A stretch of DNA of 64,000 nucleotides. Source: Winogradskya humida (GTDB taxonomy: Bacteria > Actinomycetota > Actinomycetes > Mycobacteriales > Micromonosporaceae). Below the pieces are notes generated by a model. It made no database searches, was not told the DNA's origin, and worked only from the letters and a program-made list of their open reading frames with translations. The stretch is from contig NZ_BOMN01000136.1 of the NCBI RefSeq assembly GCF_016862215.1, positions 23,999 to 87,998 on the forward strand, in the 5' to 3' direction. This document shows positions 8,467 through 18,100 of this stretch, in pieces; position 1 is the first letter of the stretch; the number at the start of each line of letters is the position of its first letter. The position numbers and the translations under genes were made by a program.

Positions 8467-9117
8467 ATGTCCGCAGTGATTGAGGTGCAGCACCTGAACA
8501 AGAGCTTCGGCGACCTCGTGGCGGTCGAGGATGTCTCCTTCACCGTCGAGGAGGGCGAGATCTTCGGGATCGTCGGCCCCCGCGGCTCCGGGAAGACCAC
8601 GATCGTGGAGTGCCTCGAGGGCCTGCGCGCCCACGACAGCGGCAGCATCCAGGTGCTCGGCCGCGATCCCCGCCAGGAGCGGGCCGAGGTCACCCGGCGG
8701 ATCGCCGACCGGTTGCAGGACGGCCGGCTGCCCGACCGGCTGGCGGTCGCCGAGGCCCTGACGCTGTACGGCTCGTTCTACCGCGACCCCGCCGACTGGC
8801 GGGAGCTCATGGCCGCGCTCGGGCTCACCACCTCGTCCCGGACCCGCGAGGGGGCCGGCACCAGCAGCAGCCGGCACCGGCTGTCGGTCGCGTTCGCCGA
8901 CGTGGGCCGACCGCAGGTGGCGGTGCTCGACGGGCTCACCACCGGGCAGGACCCGCGGTCCCGGCGTGAGACCTGGGCCGCGGTCGAATCCGTTCGAGCC
9001 AGCGGCGTCACGATCCTGCTGGTGACACCGTTCCGGGCGGAGGCCGAGCAGCTGTGCGACCGGGTCGCGCTGATGGATCGGGGGCGGCTGACCGTTACCG
9101 GCCCGCCGGCGCGGTGA
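8467..9117 (+). CDS. Degenerate ABC-type ATP-binding protein
   Basis: 216-residue protein of the DrrA-like ABC-2 ATPase family, normally about 300 residues. The ATG at 8467 has GAAGGGA nine bases upstream and gives the expected IEVQHLNKSFGDLVAVEDVSF start. Walker A is intact (GPRGSGKT, residues 37-44) and a Q-loop is visible (LQDGRLPDRL). The catalytic Glu after Walker B is Gly156 (VLDGLTTGQD), the ABC signature LSGGQ is not recognisable (RHRLSVAFADV) and the H-loop His is Pro188. No permease gene follows. It may bind ATP without hydrolysing it, as a regulatory or immunity protein, or it may be decaying. Its 3' end overlaps the convergent NRPS gene by 23 bp. Confidence 0.85.
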   Translation: MSAVIEVQHLNKSFGDLVAVEDVSFTVEEGEIFGIVGPRGSGKTTIVECLEGLRAHDSGSIQVLGRDPRQERAEVTRRIADRLQDGRLPDRLAVAEALTLYGSFYRDPADWRELMAALGLTTSSRTREGAGTSSSRHRLSVAFADVGRPQVAVLDGLTTGQDPRSRRETWAAVESVRASGVTILLVTPFRAEAEQLCDRVALMDRGRLTVTGPPAR

Positions 9118-12100
9118 GCAGGTCCTGAACGCGGGTGGCCAGGCCCCTCGGGGTCGGCTGCTCGAAGATCTCCCCCAGACCCAGCGAGACGCCGCTCAGG
9201 TTCTGCAGTTCCTGCAGCGCCCAGGCGGCCAGCATGGAGTTGCCGCCGGACTCGAAGAAGTTCGTGTCCGCGGTGATGTCCTCGCGCTGCAGGATGGTCC
9301 CCCACAGGGTGGTCAGCCGGCCGGTCAGCTCGTCGTCGAGGCCGGCCCCGCTCAGCTCCAGCGGGGCGCTCACGGCCTGCGCCCGCCGCTCGGCGACCAG
9401 CCGTTCCAGAGCGGGATAGTCGACCTTCCCACTGCCGTTGATCGGCATGGCTTCCACCGTCACCAGGTCACCGGGCAGCATCGACCGGGACAGCTGGGCA
9501 CGGGCATGGCTCCGGACGCTGTCGAGATCGAGCGTGCTGGCGGCAGCTTCCAGACATCCGATGAGTACGGCGTCCGCGCTCGGATCCCCGATCATGACCA
9601 CGGCCGCCGCGCCGACCTGCGGGTGCGCCAGCAACGTCGCCTCGATCTCGCCCAGTTCGATCCGGTTGCCGCGCAGTTTCACCTGCCGGTCACTACGGCC
9701 GAACAGGTCGAGGACGCCGTCCGCACGCCACCGGGCCACGTCGCCCGTACGGTAGAACCTGCCGTACCGGGGGTGTTCGCCGAACCGCTGCGCGGTGAGC
9801 TCCGGGCGGTTGTGGTAACCGATCGCCACGCCCACGCCCGCGATGCAGAGTTCGCCGCGCACGCCGATCGGCAGGTCATCGCCGTGCTCGTCGACGACGA
9901 AGACCTGGGTGTTGGCGATCGGGGCGCCGACGTCGAGCCGGGCCCCGGACGTGTCGGTGACGATCCGCGACGTCGACCAGATCGTCGTCTCCGTCGGCCC
10001 GTACACGTGGTGGAAGGCCGCGCCGGCCGCGGCGAGCCGCTGGGCCAGCCAGACGGGCACGATCTCACCGCCGGCCAGGACGGTACGCCCGCGCAGGCTC
10101 TCCCCCGCGCGGTCGATGACGAGGCGCCACGTCGTCGGCGTCGCCTGGACGAACCGCACGTCGTGGCGCAGCACCAGGTCGCGCAGCACCCGGCCGTCGC
10201 TGCGGGCCGAGTCCGGTGCGGGCACCAGGCTGCCGCCCGAGGCCAGCGGCACGAACAGTTCGAGGCCGGAGATGTCGAACGCGAACGTGGTCAGCCACAG
10301 CATCGTGTCGGCGGCGGTCGCGGCGAGCTCGCCGGTGAAGTGCGCGATCAGGTTCGCCAGGGCGCCGTGGCTGACGAGCGTGCCCTTCGGGCGGCCGGTC
10401 GAGCCCGACGTGTAGATCAGATAGGCGCAGGCCGCGGGGTCGACCGGCGGGGCCGCGCTCGTTGCCGGGTCCGGGACGTCGGTCACGGGTGGTGGTGTCA
10501 GGACCGTACGGTCGTCGGCGGCGTACCGCGCCAGGTCTGCGGTGGCGAGCAGGATCTTCGCCCCGGAGTCGGCCAGCTGGTAGCGGATCCGTTCCTCGGG
10601 GTGCGCGGCATCGATGGGGAGGTACGCAGCGCCCGCCAGCCACGCGCCGAGGACGGCCGCGGCCAGCTCGGCGCTGCGCGGGAGGGCGACCGCCACCACG
10701 TCGCCCGGTTCGACACCGGCGGCCCGGATGAGGCTCGCGAGGTGGTGGGCGGCGTTCCACAGCTGCCGGTAGCTGACCCGCTGGTCGCCGTCGATGACAG
10801 CGACGGCGCCGGGCTGCCCGGTGACGCGGTCCTGGACGGCGTGCAGGACGGATCCGGGCTGCACGGGCCGGTCGGTGTTGTTGGCCGCGTCGATGACCTC
10901 GCGGTCACGGGGGCTCCACACCGGCACGTCGCCGACAAGCACGCCGGGGCCGGACGCGAACGACGCCAGCACCGCCTCGTACCGGGCGATCAGCAGTGTG
11001 GCGTCCGCCGCGTCGAACAGCTCGCTGCGGTAGACGGCCCGCACCTCGGCGGCGGTGCCCGTAACGGTGACCCGGAGGTCGAGGTCGAACTTGCTGAAAC
11101 CTGGTTCGACCTCGACGCGCCGGGCCTGCATGCCACCGATCGGGAACTCGGCACGGCCGGTGCCGGGCAGCACCTCGAAGGCGTACCGGAAGGGGGTGGT
11201 CCGCCGGGCCGAACGGGGCCGCGGCAGGAGATCGGGATACGCGTCCACGGGTACGTCGGCATGCGCGACCGCCGTCCGCAGGGTGTCGGCGCTGCGCAGG
11301 ATCAGGTCGCGCACACTCTCGGCACGGTCGATCCGCACCCGCAGTGGCACATAGTTGACGTGGTAGCCGATCGCGCGGGCGCTCTCCGCGGGACGCACGT
11401 CGACCGGGGAGCCGAGGACGAGATCCGGGTCGGCGCCGTGCGCTGCCAACAGGGCGTAGTACCCGGCCAGCAGGATCGCGGACTCCGGCACTCCCAGGTC
11501 GCTCCCCAGCCGCCGGACACCGGTCACGACATGCTCGGGCAGTGCGCGACTGACCTGCGCCGCCGCGAGGGTCGGCCGGTCCGGTTCCGGCGCCGCGCAC
11601 TTCAGCTCGGAGCCGTCGACGGTTGCGCCCGCCAGCCGGGTACGCCAGAACTCCAGGCTCGGCGTACGCGGTGGCAGCTCAACGAGGGCCGCGACCGGCG
11701 CGAGGGCCTCGTGCGAGTACGCCGCCGCGATCTCCTCGAGAAACACCCCGGCGGACAACCCGTCGAGGACCAGCTCGTGGGCGGTGACGTGGAACGTGTC
11801 GCCGGCCAGCGCCGTCCGCAGCATGGGACCGCCGTTGAACTCGAACGGCGTGCCGGCGTCGTACGGAGCCTCGCCGAGCGTGAACTCGCCGGGGCTGAGC
11901 ACCCGCTTGACCAGCCGCATACCGTCGGCGCGGTAGACCGAGCGGAGCGCGTCGTGCCGCCCCAGCACCACGGCCAGCGCCGCGGCGAGCCGGTCCGGAT
12001 CAAGCTCCCCGGCCACCGTGAACGCGGCCGACCGGTTGTTCACCGGTGTGCCGGGGGCCAGCGACTCGAGCAGCCACAGCGCCTCCTCCTTGCGGGAGAC

Positions 12101-12127
12101 CTCGGCATAGTCGGCCTCAGAGATCAT
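9095..12127 (-). CDS. NRPS module C-A-T with inactive-looking condensation domain
   Basis: 1010 residues. The condensation domain (about 1-405) reads HELVLDG at 117-123, so the catalytic second His of HHxxxDG is Glu118. The adenylation domain (about 410-925) has all core motifs: YTSGSTGRPKG, FDISGLELF, YGPTETTIW, YRTGDVARW and INGSGKVDY. Reading the binding pocket by alignment to GrsA gives D-I-L-Q-V-A-V-I-W-K, close to the published glycine code DILQLGLIWK; glycine or another small residue is likely. The carrier domain near residue 960 has FFESGGNSML with its phosphopantetheine Ser. There is no thioesterase. The start follows the PKS-D stop by 15 bp with GGGGAT upstream. Proposed role: load the amino acid that becomes the tetramate ring; condensation may need a C domain in trans. 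Confidence 0.92.
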   Translation of the reverse strand: MISEADYAEVSRKEEALWLLESLAPGTPVNNRSAAFTVAGELDPDRLAAALAVVLGRHDALRSVYRADGMRLVKRVLSPGEFTLGEAPYDAGTPFEFNGGPMLRTALAGDTFHVTAHELVLDGLSAGVFLEEIAAAYSHEALAPVAALVELPPRTPSLEFWRTRLAGATVDGSELKCAAPEPDRPTLAAAQVSRALPEHVVTGVRRLGSDLGVPESAILLAGYYALLAAHGADPDLVLGSPVDVRPAESARAIGYHVNYVPLRVRIDRAESVRDLILRSADTLRTAVAHADVPVDAYPDLLPRPRSARRTTPFRYAFEVLPGTGRAEFPIGGMQARRVEVEPGFSKFDLDLRVTVTGTAAEVRAVYRSELFDAADATLLIARYEAVLASFASGPGVLVGDVPVWSPRDREVIDAANNTDRPVQPGSVLHAVQDRVTGQPGAVAVIDGDQRVSYRQLWNAAHHLASLIRAAGVEPGDVVAVALPRSAELAAAVLGAWLAGAAYLPIDAAHPEERIRYQLADSGAKILLATADLARYAADDRTVLTPPPVTDVPDPATSAAPPVDPAACAYLIYTSGSTGRPKGTLVSHGALANLIAHFTGELAATAADTMLWLTTFAFDISGLELFVPLASGGSLVPAPDSARSDGRVLRDLVLRHDVRFVQATPTTWRLVIDRAGESLRGRTVLAGGEIVPVWLAQRLAAAGAAFHHVYGPTETTIWSTSRIVTDTSGARLDVGAPIANTQVFVVDEHGDDLPIGVRGELCIAGVGVAIGYHNRPELTAQRFGEHPRYGRFYRTGDVARWRADGVLDLFGRSDRQVKLRGNRIELGEIEATLLAHPQVGAAAVVMIGDPSADAVLIGCLEAAASTLDLDSVRSHARAQLSRSMLPGDLVTVEAMPINGSGKVDYPALERLVAERRAQAVSAPLELSGAGLDDELTGRLTTLWGTILQREDITADTNFFESGGNSMLAAWALQELQNLSGVSLGLGEIFEQPTPRGLATRVQDLLTAPAGR

Positions 12128-12142
12128 GACGCCATCCCCTGT

Positions 12143-15100
12143 TCAGATTCCCAGCTCTTTGTCGATCAGGTCGAAGATCTCGTCGTCGGTCGCCGCCTCG
12201 ATGTCCTCGTCGGAGGGCGCGTCGTCCGCGGAATCCGTCCGGAACTCCTCCACGATCGACTCGAGGCGCGTGATGATCTGCATTTTCCTGCCCCGGCGCC
12301 GGGCCAGCACGGACAGCAGCGACTCGAGCCGGTCGAGCTCGCGCAGGACGGGCCGGTAGTCGACCTCCTGCTCGGCGATCTTCTCGTCGAGGTATTCGGC
12401 GAGGTCGGCGGGCGTGGGGTAGTCGAATACCAGGGCCGCGGGCAGCCGCAGCCCCACCGCGTCGCTGATCCGGTTGCGCAGTTCCAGGGCGGTCAGCGAG
12501 TCGAAGCCGAGCTGCCGGAAGTAGCGGCCGGGGTCGACCGCGGCCGGTCCCGGCAGGCCGAGCACGAGCGCGGCCTGGGTCAGGATCAGCGTCCGGACCT
12601 CCTTGCGCCGTTCGAGCTCCGGCAGTGCGGCAAGCCGGTTCGCGGTTTCCTTGCCGTCCTGCGCCGCGGGCCGGCCGGCGGCGCGCCGACCCGGCCGGAC
12701 GAGACCCGACATCAGGGCGGTGCCGGTCACGCCCGGGCGGCGCAGGGCGCGCAGGTCGATCCGGGCCGCCACCAGCAGGGACTCCGGCCGGCGTGCGGCG
12801 ATGTCCAACAGGGCGAGTCCGTCGGCCGCGGGCAGGGGGCGCAGGCCCTGCCGGTCCAGGCGTTGCCGCTCGGTGTCGCTGAGACCGCCGGCCATGCCGT
12901 TCTGCCAGGGACCCCAGGCCACGGACACACCGGCAAGACCCAGGCCGCGACGGTACGCGACCAGCGCGTCCAGGAACGTGTTGGCGGCCGCATAGCTCGC
13001 CTGCCCGGCGTTACCGGTGACACCCGCGATCGACGAGAACATGGTGAACGTGTCGAGTGCGAGATGCCGCGTGAGCCGGTGCAGATGCCAGGCCGCGTCG
13101 ACCTTCGGCCGCAGCACCCGCCGTACGCGTTCCTCCGTCACCGAGGCGAGCACCCCGTCGTCGAGGACACCGGCGGCGTGCACCACCCCGGTCAGCGGAA
13201 CCCCGGCAAGCACGGCGGCGAGTTCGCCGGGCTCGGCCACGTCGCAGGCGCGCAGGTGGACGGAGGTGCCGCTGCGTGCCACATCGGCGGCCAGCACCGC
13301 AGCACCCGGAGCGTCGGCGCCACGCCTCGACAGCAACCATTGCCGCGTGGTCTGCCCGGTGACCGCCAGATGCCGCGCCACGAGGGCACCCAGCGCACCG
13401 GAGGCTCCCGTCACCACAACGGTCCCGGCCCGCGGCACCGGCGGGATCGTGAGCACCACCTTGCCGACCTGCCGGGCCTGGCCCAGGAACCGGAACGCGT
13501 CCACCGCCCGGCGTACGTCCCAGCACGCGACCGGCAACGGGCCCGGGTTCAATTCCAGCACCCGGGTGAACGTCGCCGCGATCGCCTCCGGGTCCTGCCG
13601 CAGCAGATCGGTGGCCCGGTAGGTGATGCCGTACCGCTGCTGGATCTCACCGGCGTCGCGGACGTCTGTCTTGCCGATCTCGATGAACCGGCCACCGGCG
13701 CGGGTCAGCCGCAGCGAGGCGTCCAGGATCTCGCCGGTGAGCGAGTTCAGGACGACGTCGAAGCCGGGAGCGAACTGCCCGGCGAACTCCGTGGTCCGCG
13801 AGGACGCCAGATTCGCCGCTGCCACGCCCAGCTCCCGCAGTGCCGGCCACTTCGACGGGGACGCGGTCGCGTAGACCTCGGCACCCAGCCTGCGGGCCAG
13901 TTGCACCGCGGCCAGGCCGACGCCGCCCGCCGCGGCATGGATCAGCACCCGCTCTCCGGGCTGCAGATCGGCGAGCTCCACCAGCGCGTGGTACGCGGTC
14001 AGGAACGCCACCGGCGCCGCGGCTGCCTCAGCCGTCGTCCATCCCTGCGGCACGGGCCGGACCAGTCGCGCATCGGCGACCGCGACCGGGCCGAACGCTC
14101 CCTGGAACAGGCCCAGCACGGTGTCGCCGACGGCCGGGGTCGTGACGCCCGGCCCGGTCTCCAGGACGGTTCCGGCGCCTTCGAGCCCGAGCGGGCCCGC
14201 GTCACCGGGATACTGCCCCAGCACGCTGAGCACATCCCGGAAGTTCACCCCGGCCGCGCGGACGGCGATCCGGACCTCACCGGCGGCCAGGGGCCTTGCG
14301 GCGTCCTCGGCGTTCGCCATGGTGAGGCCCTCCACCGTCCCGGTGCCCGAGGACTCGAGACGCCACTGCTGTCCCTCCGGTGTGGACAGGACGTGCTGCG
14401 CGGGGCGGGCGAGCCGGGGAATCCGTACCTGTCCGTGCCGGATCGCGAACTCCGGCTCCTGCAGTGCCGCAGCGGCCAGCACGAGCACGCCGGCACCGGC
14501 CGGTGAGTCCACGTCCGCGAGCACCACGCGCTCCGGGTGCTCGCTCGCCGCCGTACGCACCAGCCCGGTCACGCCCGCGCCGGCGAGCCACACGTCCGTG
14601 CCGGGTTCGGCGTCCACCGCGCGCTGGGTGACGACCACGAGCCGGGAGCCGCTCAGCACATCCGCGGCCAGCCATTCCCGGACGACGTCGAGGACGCGTC
14701 CCACGGCCAGCCGGGCGGTCTGTGCCACGTCGCCGGCGTCGGTGCCGGGTACGCATACCGCCAGCACGTCGGGGACCTGTGCGCCGGCCCGCACCGCGGC
14801 GAGCAGCCCGGCCACGGTGTCGTACCGGGCCGCACCGGGCACCGCGAGATCGAGGTCGTCGCCGAGCACCGCCCAACGACGGCCGGCCTCGGCCGGTTCG
14901 GCTGCCACCTCGGCGGGGATCCACTCCACGCCGAACAGCGCCTCGCGGTCCGGGCCGGTGGACCGGTCGAGCGAGCCGGCCGGGATCGGGGCCAGCGCCA
15001 CAGAGGCGACCGTCGCGATCAGCCCGCCGGCCGTGTCGGTGAGGACGACGGAGACGCCGTCGCCATCGGCCGCCGGGGTGATCCGGGCCCGCGCGGTGGT

Positions 15101-18100
15101 CGCGCCGGTGGCGTGCACGGCGACACCGGTCCACCGCAGCGGGAACGCATCTGTTTCCGTGACGTGCAGTGCCGCCTCGAGCAGGGCCGGGTGGATGCCG
15201 AACCCGGCGACGTCCGTGCGCTCCGGCAGAGCCAGCTCGGCGAAGACCTCGTCGCCGCGGCGCCAGGCCGGCTGAGCCTGGTCGATCGCCTCGGCGCCCG
15301 CCGGTGGCCAGTGCGTGTCGCCGGCGTCCAGGCTGTCCCCGGGGCCGGACGGCGCGAGCGTTCCCGTGGCCTGAGACGTCCATGGAGCTTCGGGCGTACG
15401 GGTGAAGACGGTGACCTCACGCCGGCCTGCCGGATCGGCCTCGCCGACGCTGACCTGGAGCTGGATCGCTCCCCGGGCGGGCAGGACGACGGGGGTCTCG
15501 ATGACGAGATCCTCGAGGTACGGGCACCCGGTCTCGTCCCCGGCACGCAGCACCATGTCGACGAGCGCGGCCCCGGGCAGGACCGTATGCCCGCTGATCA
15601 CGTGGTCGCCGAGCCAGGGCTGACCGGCCAGGGACAGCCGGCCGGTGAGGGCGACTGTCCCGGTGCCGGGCAGTTCCACGGTCGCGCCCAGCAGCGGGTG
15701 GTGGGTGGCGGTCTGGCCGAGCCCGGTGGCGTCGGTGAGCGTGGAGCCGGCCGGGAGCCAGTAGTGCTGCCGCTGGAAGGCATAGGTGGGCAGGGCGACG
15801 CGACGCGTGCCACCGGCGCCGAGCGGCTGCGCCCAGTCCACGGTCCGGCCCCGGACGTGCAGCCTGGCGGCGGTCGTCAGCAGCGTGGTGACCTCGTCGC
15901 GGCCACGGCGGGCGGCCGCGAGCCAGGTCTCGGCCGGATCGGTGCGGGTCTGCGGGCCCATGGCGGACAGGATCCCGTCGGGGCCGATCTCGACGAACGT
16001 GTGCACGCCGTGCTCCCGCATGGCGACGGCCGCGTCGGCGAAGCGGACGGCGTCGCGGACGTGCCCGACCCAGTAGGCGGGGTCGGTGACCTCGCTGGTG
16101 ACCACGCGCCCGGTCAGGGCGGAGACCATGGTCAGGCGGGGTTCGCGATAGCTGACGGCGGCGACCACCGCGGCGAAGCGGTCCAGCATCGGGTCCATCA
16201 GCGGCGAGTGGAACGCGTGCGACACCCGCAGCCGCCGGGTGCGCGCACCGGTCGCCGCCAGCTCCGCGGCGACGGCTTCCACATCGTCCTCGGCCCCGGA
16301 GACCACCACGGCGTCGGGTGCGTTGACCGCGGCGATCGCGGCGAGCGGATGACCGGCGAGCGCGGCGGTGACCTGGTCCTCCCCCGCTTGGACGGCGACC
16401 ATGGCGCCGCCCGCGGGGAGCTCCTGCATGAGCCGGCCCCGGGCGGCGACGACCGCGCAGGCGTCCTCCAGGGACCAGACCCCTGCCACGTGGGCGGCGG
16501 CCAGTTCTCCGATGGAGTGCCCGGCGACGACCTGCGGGGTGATCCCCCACGACGTCAGCAGCCGGTACATCGCGACCTCGACCGCGAACAGGGCGGACTG
16601 GGCCCACACCGTCTCATCGATCTGCCCGCCGCCGATCCATTCCGGACGACCTTCACCGCGTACCACCGCGGCGACCGAACCGTCCAGATGCTCGTCCAGC
16701 CCGGCGCAGACCGCGTCGAACGCCTCGGCGAACACCGGGTACGCGTCGTAAAGTTGCTGTCCCATGCCGAGGCGCTGGGCGCCCTGACCGGTGAACACGA
16801 AGCCGACCTTGCCCGCCGGCGCGGCGCTGGTGACGACACCGGCTGCCTCGCGGCCCTCGGCGAGCGCCGCCAGCCCGGCGAGCAGTTCGTCCCGGTCGGC
16901 GCCGAGGACCACGGCCCGGTGTTCCAGCGCGGCCCGGGTGGTGGCCAGGGACCGGCCGATCTCCGCCGGTGTCGCGCCGGGCAGGTCCGCCACGAACTGC
17001 GCCAGACGCCCGGCCTGGGCGGTCAGCGCTTCGGGTGAGCGCCCGGACACCACCCACGGGACGATCCGCGGCTCGGTGTCAGGGATCTCGTCGGCCGGTT
17101 CCGGGGGTGCCTGCTCGATGATGACGTGCGCGTTGGTGCCCGAGAAACCGAACGAAGAAATGCCGGCCCGGCGAGGACGGTCACTGTCGGGCCAGGGCGT
17201 GGTTTCGGTGACCAGACGTACGTTTCCCGCGTCCCAGTCGATGTGACTCGACGGTGCGTCCACGTGCAGCGTCGCCGGGATGACACCGTGCCGCATCGCG
17301 GCAACCATCTTGATGATGCCCGCAACACCCGCAGCAGCTTGGGTGTGCCCGATGTTCGACTTCACCGACCCCAAAAGCACCGGCTCATCCTCCGGCCGAG
17401 CCTGACCATAGGTCGCCAGCAACGCCTGCGCCTCGATCGGATCGCCGAGCCGTGTGCCGGTCCCATGTCCTTCGACCACATCCACACCGTCCGCGCCGAT
17501 GCCCGCACTGGCCAACGCCGACCGGATCACCCGCTGCTGCGCCGGACCGTTCGGAGCCGTCAAACCGTTCGACGCCCCGTCCTGATTCATCGCAGTGCCC
17601 GCAACCACCGCGAGGATGGTGTGTCCGTTGCGGCGGGCATCGGAGAGGCGCTCGACCACGAGTACGCCGACGCCCTCACCCCAGCCCGTACCGTCAGCAG
17701 CGTCCGCGTACGCCTTACAACGACCGTCAGCGGCGAGACCACGCTGACGGGAGAAGTCCACAAAGGTGCCCGGCGTCGACATCACCGTCACACCACCGGC
17801 GAGCGCCAGATCCGACTCACCACTACGCAGCGACTGGCAGGCGAGATGCAGCGCGACCAGGGACGACGAGCACGCCGTGTCGACGGTGATCGCGGGACCT
17901 TCGAGACCGAGTGCATAGGCGACGCGGCCCGATGCCACACCGCCTGAGCCACCCGTACCGAGATAGCCTTCGGCGTCCTGGGGCGCTCCGCCGTACTGAA
18001 GATAGTCGTGGTAGATCAGACCGGCGAAGACGCCGGTGGACGAGCCGCGCAGCGTCATCGGGTCGATGCCGGCGTCTTCCAGGGCCTGCCAGGACGTCTC

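Noticed and set aside
9506..14506. Very long open frame on the plus strand across the C-A-T and PKS-D genes (others like it at 21461-24094, 37604-42463, 46011-49730, 49914-53144 and 55281-58631)
   Set aside because: These are antisense shadows of GC-rich coding sequence. Their translations are Arg/Gly/Gln/His-rich with no domain, while the minus strand carries clear PKS and NRPS motifs throughout.
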